This document shows positions 1 to 6,519 of a stretch of 9,745 bases of DNA, piece after piece. The translations under genes were made by a program, and so were the position numbers. The notes below the pieces were generated by a model. That model searched no databases. It was given only the letters and a program-made list of their open reading frames with translations, and was not told the origin of the DNA. The first letter of the stretch is position 1, and every line of letters starts with the position of its first letter. The stretch comes from a bacterium (lineage in GTDB: Bacteria > ARS69): NCBI GenBank assembly GCA_025774865.1, contig JALGZO010000304.1, positions 1 to 9,745 of the forward strand. The letters run 5' to 3'.

Positions 1-614
1 CAGGTACTCGCGACGTTCGCCAGGAACGCGGAGCTTATCGCATCCTTCTCCGTGAAGTCGGCGACCGTGATGAAGTCCTTGCGCTTCAGATCGTCGATCA
101 GTGGGTGATCCGGATCGAATCCCCGTGGCGGCCGTTTCAGAGAGTCACCGGCGAGCTCCAGCTTCTCCCGAAACTTCTTCGCCCCGACGATTCGCTTCCA
201 CCGCTTCGAATCCTCGGCGATCGCTTCCCGGATCTTCCGTTGCGACTCCGTGTCCGGCCTCCAGATCCCGGCTCCCACGAAGACGCTGCCCGGCTCCAGG
301 TGGAGATAGAACCCCGGCGCGTGCACATCGCTGGCCCGCACGTGGCGGAACTGCGCGGCCGCGTGCGTCTTGTACGGACTCTTGTCCTTGGAGAAACGGA
401 TGTCCCGGTGGATGCGGAACATGGAACGGCGAGGGTCGGCGCGAAAGTGCGGGCTGATGCGCTCCAGCGGCTTCGCGAAGTCGAGAATGAACTGCTGAAG
501 CGGTTCCTTGACGTCTTTCTCGTAGCGGTCGCGATTCTCGTCGAACCACTTGCGGTCGTTGTTCCGCTTCAGGTCCTTCAAGAAGGTGAAGAGGCGCGGA
601 GAGAGGTGGGTCAT
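1..614 (-). CDS. DUF2461 (TIGR02453) family protein, 3' end cut by window edge
   Basis: I translated 204 residues from an ATG at 614 to the left edge without a stop. The N-terminus has the family signature: a Phe-rich helix followed by NNDRKWFDENRDRY (residues 18-31). Further on comes FRIHRDIRFSKDKSPYKTH (residues 66-84), the most conserved block of DUF2461, and then a Gly-rich segment around GSVFVGAGIW. Family members are about 220-230 residues, so only a short C-terminal tail is missing. The biochemical role of the family is not established; there is no signal peptide, so a cytoplasmic protein is expected. The start ATG shares bases with the TGA of the DUF2277 gene (ATGA at 611-614), and I see no Shine-Dalgarno sequence upstream, so translation probably depends on coupling to that gene. 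Family assignment is confident; function is unknown. Confidence 0.9.
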   Translation of the reverse strand, partial: MTHLSPRLFTFLKDLKRNNDRKWFDENRDRYEKDVKEPLQQFILDFAKPLERISPHFRADPRRSMFRIHRDIRFSKDKSPYKTHAAAQFRHVRASDVHAPGFYLHLEPGSVFVGAGIWRPDTESQRKIREAIAEDSKRWKRIVGAKKFREKLELAGDSLKRPPRGFDPDHPLIDDLKRKDFITVADFTEKDAISSAFLANVAST

Positions 615-820
615 GCCGCGCTATGGACGACGAGGCGATCGAAGAGCCTCCTGGAGGCCACCGCGACGTCCGCCACCGCGTCGTCGAACGCTTCTTGATT
701 CACCGCCGAGGGCTTTCGGTAGCCGCTCACCTTGCGGATGAACTGCAGCGCGGCGTCGTGCAGCTCGACGTCCGTCGGTGGACCCTCCGGTTTGCGCAGC
801 TTCTTGATATTCCGACACAT
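611..820 (-). CDS. DUF2277 family small protein
   Basis: This 69-residue protein begins MCRNIKKLRKPEGPPTD and continues with an Ala-rich helix, then FIRKVSGYRKPS (residues 27-38), then a second helical half ending in RRLFDRLV. The MCRNIK start, the central RK(V/I)SG(Y/F)xKPS block and the length are those of DUF2277, a family of unknown function found in bacteria. The start is set by a good Shine-Dalgarno (AGGTGAGG, 825-832) four bases upstream of the ATG. The TGA stop overlaps the ATG of the next gene (DUF2461), and the PLP-enzyme gene ends 32 bp upstream, so the three probably share a transcript. No membrane segment or export signal is visible. The conserved Cys at position 2 is a family trait; I see no second ligand that would make a metal site. 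Confidence 0.9.
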   Translation of the reverse strand: MCRNIKKLRKPEGPPTDVELHDAALQFIRKVSGYRKPSAVNQEAFDDAVADVAVASRRLFDRLVVHSAA

Positions 821-852
821 GAGACCTCACCTTTCGATCGAAGGCCGGCCGT
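821..852 (-). promoter_or_regulatory. Intergenic leader of DUF2277 with SD and adjacent palindromes
   Basis: This 32-bp spacer lies between the PLP-enzyme stop and the DUF2277 start. It holds the Shine-Dalgarno AGGTGAGG (825-832) directly abutted by a 10-bp perfect palindrome TTCGATCGAA (833-842) and then GGCCGGCC (843-850). No -10/-35 pair is visible, which fits read-through from the upstream gene. The palindromes could be an operator or a chance product of GC-rich sequence; I cannot tell which. Confidence 0.4.
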
Positions 853-1818
853 TCACCACGGCAGATCCTCGAGGTCGACGTTGCCGCCGCTCAGGATCAC
901 TCCGACCCGCGACATTTCATCCAGTCCCAGAAACTCCTCCGTGAGGACCGCAGCGAGCGCGGTCGCCGAGCTCGGCTCGATCAGGAGCTTCGCTCTCTCC
1001 CACGCGAGCCGCATCGCCGCGACGATTTCTTCCTCCTCCACCGTCACGACACGCTCGACGAGATCGCGAACCACGGGCCATGTGAACTCGCCGAGGCTCG
1101 TGAGCAATCCGTCCGCGATCGTACGGGGTCCGGTCTGAAGGATCAACTCGCCGGCGGTCTTCGAGCGCGCGGCGTCGTCCGCTCCCTTGGGCTCCGCGGC
1201 GAAGATCCGCACGGAGGGCCTCACGCCGTGCGCGGTCAGGGCCGTCCCCGACACGAGACCACCGCCCCCCACGGGAGCGACGATCGCGTCGAGGTCGGGA
1301 ACCTGCTCCAGCAGCTCCAGAGCCGCCGTCCCTTGCCCGGCGATGATGTCCGGGTGATCGTACGGCGGAACGAGCGTGGCTCCGGTGTCGGCAAGGACCT
1401 CCAGGACGGTGCTCTCGCGGGCGGCCAGCGTGGGCTCACACTCGATGATCCGGGCGCCGTAACCTTCGACCGCCCGGCGCTTCACTGACTTCGCGTTGCT
1501 CGGCATGACGACGTGGGCGTCCACCCCGCGGAGTTTCGCCGCGAGCGCGAGCGCCTGCGCGTGATTCCCCGAGCTGTGAGTCGCCACGCCGCGCGCGGCG
1601 GCCTCGTCGGAAAGGCGCATGACCGCGTTGCACGCACCCCGGAACTTGAATGCCCCGACCTTCTGATACTGCTCGCACTTGAAGACGACTTCCCGCCCCG
1701 CGCGGCGATCGATTGCGGCGCACGTCGCGATCGGCGTCCGGTGAGCGTAGGGCGCGATGCGCTCGGCGGCCTCCCGAATGTCGGTGAGGGTTGCCGCATA
1801 CTCGGTCTTCGACTCCAT
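853..1818 (-). CDS. Serine racemase / threonine (serine) dehydratase-like PLP enzyme, fold type II
   Basis: The 321-residue product is a PLP-dependent beta-family enzyme. Numbering from the ATG, the Schiff-base lysine is K58 in GAFKFRGA. The substrate/cofactor loop is THSSGNHAQAL (80-90), the phosphate-binding glycine loop is PVGGGGLVSG (182-191), and the C-terminal SGGNVD (310-315) supplies the Ser that contacts the pyridine nitrogen. It lacks the C-terminal ACT regulatory domain of biosynthetic IlvA. The second Ser of the SSGNH motif (S83) and the E-x3-A-x-D pattern (E209, A213, D215) match the re-face base and divalent-metal site of eukaryotic serine racemase, as do the stretches around ETIADG-like TIADG and WERxKLLIEP. 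It could therefore racemise and/or dehydrate L-Ser or deaminate L-Thr; threo-3-hydroxyaspartate dehydratase is a further possibility. A GTG at 1821 is also in frame, but the AAGAAGG (1823-1829) is spaced properly only for the ATG at 1818. It probably heads the transcript that continues into DUF2277 and DUF2461. Confidence 0.92.
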   Translation of the reverse strand: MESKTEYAATLTDIREAAERIAPYAHRTPIATCAAIDRRAGREVVFKCEQYQKVGAFKFRGACNAVMRLSDEAAARGVATHSSGNHAQALALAAKLRGVDAHVVMPSNAKSVKRRAVEGYGARIIECEPTLAARESTVLEVLADTGATLVPPYDHPDIIAGQGTAALELLEQVPDLDAIVAPVGGGGLVSGTALTAHGVRPSVRIFAAEPKGADDAARSKTAGELILQTGPRTIADGLLTSLGEFTWPVVRDLVERVVTVEEEEIVAAMRLAWERAKLLIEPSSATALAAVLTEEFLGLDEMSRVGVILSGGNVDLEDLPW

Positions 1819-1877
1819 CACACCTTCTTTCCCGGCACGACCTGGAGGGCGCCGCGATATTTAGAGATCTTCATCAT
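1818..1877 (-). other. 19-codon mini-ORF bridging methyltransferase fragment and PLP enzyme
   Basis: A short reading frame starts MMKISKYRG and ends in PGKKV-stop. Its first ATG overlaps the TGA of the methyltransferase fragment (bases 1874-1877), and its TGA overlaps the ATG of the PLP enzyme (TGATG). It has no Shine-Dalgarno of its own. It may be a translational-coupling peptide, a leftover of the deleted methyltransferase end, or chance. The segment is locally AT-richer (TAAATAT near 1856-1863), which could also act as a -10 element for the PLP-enzyme gene, but I find no matching -35. Confidence 0.25.
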
Positions 1878-2131
1878 GCTGCGTGGGTGACGAAGACCCG
1901 GTCGAATGCTCCGTCCGGAAACGACACACGAGCCGCGTCGCCTTCGACGAATCGAAGCCCCGGGCGGCACCGCTTCCGGGCACGTCGAAGCTGCCCCGGC
2001 GACAGGTCGACACCCACGACCTCGCCCCCCGTCCCCGCCCGAGCTCGGATCGCCGCACTGACGCCGCCAGTCCCGCAACACAGGTCGAGGATCCTCTCGT
2101 CTCGCCCGAACCACCTCCTTTCGGCGAGCAT
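1874..2131 (-). pseudogene. Truncated class I SAM-dependent methyltransferase fragment
   Basis: The 85-codon frame carries the first half of a Rossmann methyltransferase. Motif I is ILDLCCGTGG (14-23), the acidic motif II strand is VVGVDLSPGQL (38-48), and the motif III/IV region is GDAARVSFPDGAFDRVF (64-80). It then stops at FVTHAA, precisely where UbiE/COQ5-like proteins continue with LHH and the substrate half. Only 55 bp separate this stop from the PLP-enzyme start, and none of the other frames there continues the fold, so the C-terminal 80-120 residues are absent rather than frame-shifted. The N-terminus is also short: an in-frame TAG lies a few codons upstream of the ATG, leaving only 13 residues before motif I. 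The AAAGGAGG inside codons 4-6 has no start codon behind it in this frame. A gene remnant is the simplest reading; a functional mini-domain is unlikely. Confidence 0.7.
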
Positions 2132-2223
2132 ACCCGAAGTCGCGGTCGCTCGGGTCGCGTGGGCCTGCTAGGATCGTCGACACTCGTGGCACCGCTTTTG
2201 TCCCGGACCCGGAGCCGTCTATC
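2132..2223. promoter_or_regulatory. Divergent intergenic region between the two methyltransferase genes
   Basis: This 92-bp region, the largest gap in the window, separates the minus-strand fragment from the plus-strand exported methyltransferase. A TAGGAT hexamer (2169-2174) is a possible -10 for the plus gene, but no acceptable -35 lies 16-18 bp upstream. GGAG at 2211-2214 is a modest ribosome binding site nine bases before the GTG at 2224. No inverted repeat stands out. Confidence 0.35.
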
Positions 2224-2925
2224 GTGCGAAGAACAACGATCCTCTGGCTCTGCGCGGGTTCGATTCTGTCCGGCGGCCCCTCCCGGGCGGAGGCTCCGCC
2301 CGATGGACACGGTCAGCGCGACCATTCCGGGCATCACGATGCCACTGCTCATCACCGGTTCGAAGATGCGACCCAGTGGGCTGAGCGGTTCGAGGCGGCC
2401 GAGCGCGATGCCTGGCAGCTCCCCGACTCCGTCATCGCGACGCTGATCCACCGCGACGATCTCGTCGTGGCCGACGTCGGTTCGGCGACCGGATACTTCC
2501 CCGTGCGGTTCGCGCGCGCGACGCCGCGCGGGGCCGTGTTCGGCTCCGACGTCGAGCCCTCCATGGTCATGTACTTGAACGACCGCGCGAGGGTGGAGGG
2601 GCTGACGAACCTCTCGAGCGTGCTCGCCGCCCCGGATGACCCGCATCTTCCTCGACGCGTCGACCTCGTTTTTCTATGCAACACGGTTCACCACATCGAC
2701 GATCGGATCGACTACTTCCAGAGGCTGCGCGAGCAGCTCCGGCCTGGCGGTCGGATCGCCATCGTCGACTTCCGTCTCGCGTCCGAGAAGGGGCCTCCGC
2801 ACAAACTGGCGCCGAACATCGTAGAGGAAGAGTTCTTGGCCGCCGGCTACGAGCTGGCCGAGCGGCACGACTTCTTGCCCGAGCAGTACTTCCTGGTGTT
2901 CGCGTTGGCTACGGAACCGGAGTGA
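2224..2925 (+). CDS. Exported class I SAM-methyltransferase-fold protein with His-rich segment
   Basis: This 233-residue protein starts at GTG 2224. Residues 1-23 form a Sec-type signal peptide: RR at positions 2-3, a hydrophobic core around ILWLCAGSIL, and a probable cut after SRA. Next comes a His-rich stretch (residues 29-45, six His) and then a methyltransferase domain. Motif I is VVADVGSATGYF (81-92), motif II is GSDVEPSM (107-114), motif IV is DLVFLCNTVHHI (147-158), and the post-motif strand is LRPGGRIAIVDF (172-183). The end, DFLPEQYFLVFAL, matches a recurrent family of about 200-250-residue 'methyltransferase domain-containing' proteins that often carry signal peptides. Motif I reads GSATG where GAGTG is usual, so the SAM loop keeps its last Gly but has Ser for the first Ala and Ala for the middle Gly. 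Substrate is unknown. Location outside the cytoplasm is predicted only from the N-terminus and is odd, because SAM is cytoplasmic. The small CxxC gene follows 67 bp downstream on the same strand. Confidence 0.85.
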   Translation: MRRTTILWLCAGSILSGGPSRAEAPPDGHGQRDHSGHHDATAHHRFEDATQWAERFEAAERDAWQLPDSVIATLIHRDDLVVADVGSATGYFPVRFARATPRGAVFGSDVEPSMVMYLNDRARVEGLTNLSSVLAAPDDPHLPRRVDLVFLCNTVHHIDDRIDYFQRLREQLRPGGRIAIVDFRLASEKGPPHKLAPNIVEEEFLAAGYELAERHDFLPEQYFLVFALATEPE

Positions 2926-2992
2926 AAGAGCGCCGGGCCCGGCCAATGATCCCCGGCACCCATCTACCCATCAAAAGCCTCGGAGGATAATC
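2926..2992 (+). other. Intergenic spacer with GC palindrome and strong SD
   Basis: The 67-bp spacer contains a perfect 12-bp palindrome GCCGGGCCCGGC (2932-2943) seven bases after the methyltransferase stop. A CCCCGGC further on (from about 2951) could pair with its left arm to form a hairpin, but there is no T-run, so this is not a convincing intrinsic terminator. GGAGG (2982-2986), six bases before the GTG at 2993, sets the start of the next gene. I see no clear promoter. Confidence 0.4.
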
Positions 2993-3181
2993 GTGGGCGG
3001 ATTCAAGACTGAGCAGAAGGTCGAGCTGAACGACGATCACGCCACATGGCTGGACGAGATGGCCTCGAAGTACCACTTGCCCGACCGAAACAAAGCGCTG
3101 CGCTGCGTTCTCGATCACGCGATGGGTGACGCCGACGCCGACACCATCTTCACCGAGTTTCGCTGCCGGCACTGCGGCTAG
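2993..3181 (+). CDS. 62-residue uncharacterised protein with C-terminal CxxC
   Basis: The start is GTG, supported by an excellent Shine-Dalgarno (GGAGG, spacing 6). The sequence begins with a short strand-like KTEQKVELND, is followed by a helix (HATWLDEMASKY), a turn LPDRNK, a second helix (ALRCVLDHAM) and an acidic DADAD linker, and ends in FRCRHCG. Cys58 and Cys61 form a CxxC pair two residues from the end, and Cys38 sits in helix 2. The strand-helix-helix layout and the helix-1/LPDRNKAL arrangement resemble ribbon-helix-helix regulators, but the match is structural impression only. I recall similar roughly 60-70-residue proteins ending in RCxxC from other bacteria, without an assigned function. 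The Cys pair could bind zinc, with a third and fourth ligand from His60 or a dimer partner. The gene stops three bases from the convergent Asp-box gene. Confidence 0.75.
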   Translation: MGGFKTEQKVELNDDHATWLDEMASKYHLPDRNKALRCVLDHAMGDADADTIFTEFRCRHCG

Positions 3182-3184
3182 CGC

Positions 3185-6100
3185 TCAGTTTCCGCCGCCG
3201 CTCCCGAACCCCCGCCCGGGGGTCCACGGTACGCCGGCCGCGTCGAGCTGCCGCTCGAGGGCCGGCAGATCCGACTCCAGTAGCCGGGCGAGCTCCACCC
3301 CGAGCTGCTGGAGCTCTTCGCGGGCGATTGCGAAGTTTTCGCGATGCGTGGCGGTCGGGCCGTACGTCGAGAACAGGTTGCCCATGACCGCCACGTCGAG
3401 GCGCCGCTCGACCGAAACCGGGCCGGGATCGCGGGCCCACAAACGTTGCTCATCCCCGAGGAGCCGTTCCCGCAGATCTTTCAATCGCAGGTCCATCTCG
3501 CGCGCCGCGCCATCCAGGGCCGGATCGGCGGTGGATTGCATCAACGCGGCCTGAATGCCGGTGAGTCGCTCGGCCGTATCATCGAGAGCCGACTTCGCCG
3601 CGCCCACGTCGCGGCGGGCCGCGTCGAGTTCGCGCGTGAACGCGACGAGCTCTTCGTACGACGCGCCCGGCAACACTCCCTTCCGGAGCGGAACGACCTC
3701 GAATCTCTGGCGCTGACCGAGATCCGTCAGCTTCCCTTCGACCCGTTTCTCGAGGCCGACCGTGTAGGTGCCGGGCGCCACGAGGAGCCCCCTCGTCCAC
3801 TCCTCCCATTCGTCCGACGCCTCCGGATCCCACGGTTGCGGCGACGGGTATCGAAGGTCCCACGCCACTCGATGGAATCCTGCGGTCACCGGACCGGTGA
3901 TGCGCCGCACGATCTCGCCGGATTCGTCGCGCACGGTGAGGACGATCTCCGGTTCCTCCTCGCGCGCCTCGTGCCGCAGCTCGACCCAGCCGGGGTACGG
4001 CGTGTCGCCGCCGGCCTCTGCGATCTCCTTCTCCTTCTCGCGGCGCTCCTTCTTGCGCGTCCGGATCTCGTCGCGAAGGTAATACGTGAAGACGGCCCCG
4101 AAGGGAGGGTTCGGCGCCGTGAAAAACGCGTCGCCCTGGCTGGCGCTGCCCTTGTCCCCGAGCGGCCAGCGTTCGAGGTACCACCACGCGTCCCGAACCG
4201 GGAAGAGCTGGGCTTCCCCGGCGAGTGTCTCCTCGGAGAGGTTTCGAAGCGGCGTGTAATCGTCGAGCACCCAGAAGCCGCGGCCGAACGTCGCGCCGAC
4301 GAGATCGTTCTCGCGCCGCTGGATCGCGAGGTCCCGGAACGGGATGTTCGGCACCTTGCCGCCGGTCAGCTTCACCCAGCGGCTGCCCCCGTCCACGGTG
4401 AAGAAGACGCCGAACTCCGTGCCGACGAACAGCAGCTCCGGATCCACGTGGTCCTGCACGAGCCGCCAAACGACGTGCCGCTCCGGCAGGTCACCGGCGA
4501 TGCTCTTCCAGCTCTTGCCGCGGTTCGTCGTCTCGAACACGTACGGCGCGAAGTCACCATTCTTGTGGTGGTCGACGCAGACATAGGCGACATCCGCATC
4601 GTGGAGGTCCGCCTTGATGTCGTTCACGAAGAAGAGGCCCTCGACGCCGGGCAGCTGATCGATCATCCGCCAGCTCGAGCCGCCATCCTCGGTCACCTGA
4701 ATCAGACCGTCGTCGGTGGCCGCGTACATGAGGCCTTCCACGACCGGCGACTCGGACAGCGACGTGATCGTCCCGTACTCCGACATGGCCAGGAAGTCCC
4801 AGATGGCGTCGAAGCTCTGAACCCGGCCCATCATCGGCAGCTCGAGACGATCCAGGTCCCTCGTGAGATCGCCGCTGACCGGACGCCACTGGTTTCCGCG
4901 ATCGTCGCTCCGCCAGACGCGTTGACTCGCGAAATAGATGCGCGCCGGATCGTGCGGGCTGATCAGGATCGGAGAGTCCCAGTTGAACCGGTCCCAGGGC
5001 TCTCCCTTCGCAGGCTGGGGCTGGATGTAAGTGATCTCGCCGGTCCTGCGATCGTAGCGGCAGAGATTCCCGCGCTGCCACTCGCAGTAGACGATGTCGG
5101 GATTCGTCGGGTCGACGGCCGGCTGGTGCCCGTCGCCAAAGAGCGTGATGTGCCAGTCGCTGTTTCGGACGCCGTTGACGTTGTCGGTGCGGGACGGTCC
5201 GCCCTGCGTGTTGTTGTCCTGCGTTCCGCCGTAGAGATTGTAGAACGGCTCGTCGTAGTCGACCGCCACCTTGTAGAATTGCGTCACCGGCAAGTTGGCC
5301 ACGAACTTCCAGTGCTCGCCGAGATCCCAACTCTCGTACAGGCCGCCGTCGCAACCGAGCAGGAGATAATCCGGGTCGTGCGCGACGAAGGCCAGCGCGT
5401 GGCTGTCGCTGTGCATGAACTCGTGCGGGACTTCCCGCAAGGTTTCGCCGCCGTCCTCGGTGACATGCATGCGGACGTCGGCCTGATAGACACGGTCGAA
5501 CGCGTGCGGGCTCGCGAAGAGCTCCTGGTAGTAGTGCGGCCCGGTGCCGCCGGAAATGTAGTCGTTGCGCTTCTCCCAGCTCTCGCCGCCGTCGGACGAG
5601 CGGTAGAAGCCGCCCTTGCGGTGCGCGCGCTCGATCGTGGCGTAGACGACGTCCGGATCCTGGGGCGAGATGGCCAGGCCGATCTTGCCCATCTCCTCTT
5701 CTTCGTCTTTGTCCTTCTCCTCTTCGTCTTTCTCCGGCATGAGGCCGGTCTCGAGCTCTCGCCAGGTCGTGCCACCGTCCGTCGACTTGTGGATGCCGGA
5801 CTCCGGTCCGCCGTTGACGAGAGCGGCCACGTTGCGGAACCGCTGGTGCGTCGCCGCGTAGAGGACTTCGGGATCACGAGGGTCCATCACGACCTCGTTC
5901 ACGCCCGTGTACTCGCCACCGCCGAGGATCTTGTTCCAGGTGCCGCCGCCGTCCGTGGACTTGAAGAGTCCGCGGTCTCCGCCCGCCGACCACAGGGGAC
6001 CCTGCGCCGCGACGTACACCACGTTCGAGTCGCGCGGATCCACGACGATGTTGCCGATGTGCTCCGATTGCCCCAGCCCGACGTTGCTCCAGGTCCGGCC

Positions 6101-6502
6101 GCCGTCCAGGCTCTTGTAGACGCCGTCGCCGTAGCCGACGTGCCGACCGCCGACGTTCTCCCCGGTTCCGATCCAGACGGTCTCCGGACGGTTCGGATCG
6201 AGGGTGACGCAGCCGATCGAGTAGGATCCTTGATCGTCGAAGATCGGTTCCCAGGTCGTGCCCGCGTTCGTGGTCTTCCACACGTTTCCGCTCCCGACCG
6301 CGACGTACCTCGTACTAGGACGGTCGGGATGGATGGCGATGTCGGCGATTCGGCCGGACATGAGGGCCGGCCCGATGCCGCGCAACTCGAGACCCTCGAA
6401 CGTTTCGGCCTGGAATCGAGAGTCCCCGTTCGCGCGAACGGCAGTGGCGTCGGGTGAGTTGCCCAGAACGAGCAGCGTCACGGCGATTCGGATGGTCCTC
6501 AT
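3185..6502 (-). CDS. Large exported Asp-box (BNR/sortilin-VPS10-like) repeat protein
   Basis: This is a 1105-residue protein. The N-terminus (MRTIRIAVTLLVLGNS) is a short signal peptide, cut near ATA or VRA at about residues 21-24. Residues 35-750 form beta-propeller-type repeats with at least eleven Asp-box motifs (S/T-x-D-x-G-x-x-W). These sit at 77, 131, 182, 240, 302, 348, 391, 532, 604, 658 and 702; the 348 copy has Leu for Trp, and 77, 391, 532 and 658 are degenerate. A conserved block YGGTQDNNTQGGPSRT (424-439) is typical of the family annotated as 'glycosyl hydrolase' or 'VPS10 domain' in Acidobacteriota-like genomes. Residues 760-935 look like a beta-sandwich with a FlgD/Ig-like TGPVTAGFHRVAWDLRY segment, and 945-1090 are helical and probably coiled-coil. 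The tail is GFGSGGGN. No catalytic acid/base set of sialidases is recognisable, so binding or peptide handling is as likely as hydrolysis. The start ATG follows an AGGAGAGG (6512-6519) that overlaps the preceding gene's stop. Confidence 0.9.
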   Translation of the reverse strand: MRTIRIAVTLLVLGNSPDATAVRANGDSRFQAETFEGLELRGIGPALMSGRIADIAIHPDRPSTRYVAVGSGNVWKTTNAGTTWEPIFDDQGSYSIGCVTLDPNRPETVWIGTGENVGGRHVGYGDGVYKSLDGGRTWSNVGLGQSEHIGNIVVDPRDSNVVYVAAQGPLWSAGGDRGLFKSTDGGGTWNKILGGGEYTGVNEVVMDPRDPEVLYAATHQRFRNVAALVNGGPESGIHKSTDGGTTWRELETGLMPEKDEEEKDKDEEEEMGKIGLAISPQDPDVVYATIERAHRKGGFYRSSDGGESWEKRNDYISGGTGPHYYQELFASPHAFDRVYQADVRMHVTEDGGETLREVPHEFMHSDSHALAFVAHDPDYLLLGCDGGLYESWDLGEHWKFVANLPVTQFYKVAVDYDEPFYNLYGGTQDNNTQGGPSRTDNVNGVRNSDWHITLFGDGHQPAVDPTNPDIVYCEWQRGNLCRYDRRTGEITYIQPQPAKGEPWDRFNWDSPILISPHDPARIYFASQRVWRSDDRGNQWRPVSGDLTRDLDRLELPMMGRVQSFDAIWDFLAMSEYGTITSLSESPVVEGLMYAATDDGLIQVTEDGGSSWRMIDQLPGVEGLFFVNDIKADLHDADVAYVCVDHHKNGDFAPYVFETTNRGKSWKSIAGDLPERHVVWRLVQDHVDPELLFVGTEFGVFFTVDGGSRWVKLTGGKVPNIPFRDLAIQRRENDLVGATFGRGFWVLDDYTPLRNLSEETLAGEAQLFPVRDAWWYLERWPLGDKGSASQGDAFFTAPNPPFGAVFTYYLRDEIRTRKKERREKEKEIAEAGGDTPYPGWVELRHEAREEEPEIVLTVRDESGEIVRRITGPVTAGFHRVAWDLRYPSPQPWDPEASDEWEEWTRGLLVAPGTYTVGLEKRVEGKLTDLGQRQRFEVVPLRKGVLPGASYEELVAFTRELDAARRDVGAAKSALDDTAERLTGIQAALMQSTADPALDGAAREMDLRLKDLRERLLGDEQRLWARDPGPVSVERRLDVAVMGNLFSTYGPTATHRENFAIAREELQQLGVELARLLESDLPALERQLDAAGVPWTPGRGFGSGGGN
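5690..5731 (-). repeat. 21-nt tandem duplication coding an acidic insert in the Asp-box protein
   Basis: Two adjacent 21-base copies encode KDEEEKD (residues 258-264) and KDEEEEM (265-271). The copies share their first eleven bases exactly and differ at a few later positions. The insert sits in the loop after the fourth Asp-box (S240-W247) and before the next propeller strand. Replication slippage in a GAA/GAG-rich codon run explains it. Confidence 0.75.
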
Positions 6503-6511
6503 GCTCGACAG

Positions 6512-6519
6512 CCTCTCCT
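6512..6519 (-). promoter_or_regulatory. Ribosome binding site of the Asp-box gene, overlapping upstream stop
   Basis: AGGAGAGG on the minus strand shares bases with the TAG stop (6518-6520) of the lipoprotein gene and lies nine bases before the ATG at 6502. It fixes the start and indicates continuous transcription, with likely ribosome re-use between the two genes. Confidence 0.7.

Noticed and set aside
1861-2646. A 261-codon minus-strand frame covering the divergent region and the start of the exported methyltransferase
   Set aside because: It spans two well-supported genes on opposite strands, has an Arg/Gly/Pro-rich composition and shows no domain; the methyltransferase motifs are in other frames.
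2932-2957. GC-rich inverted repeat after the exported methyltransferase
   Set aside because: No T-tract follows and the palindrome has no loop; such sequences are frequent by chance in GC-rich DNA.
3344-6457. A 1037-codon open frame on the plus strand, antisense to the Asp-box gene
   Set aside because: Its codons lie exactly opposite those of the Asp-box gene, so its stops would require TTA, CTA or TCA codons in that gene. These are rare in GC-rich genomes, which keeps the antisense frame open. Its product is Arg/Val/Asp-rich low-complexity sequence with no recognisable domain.
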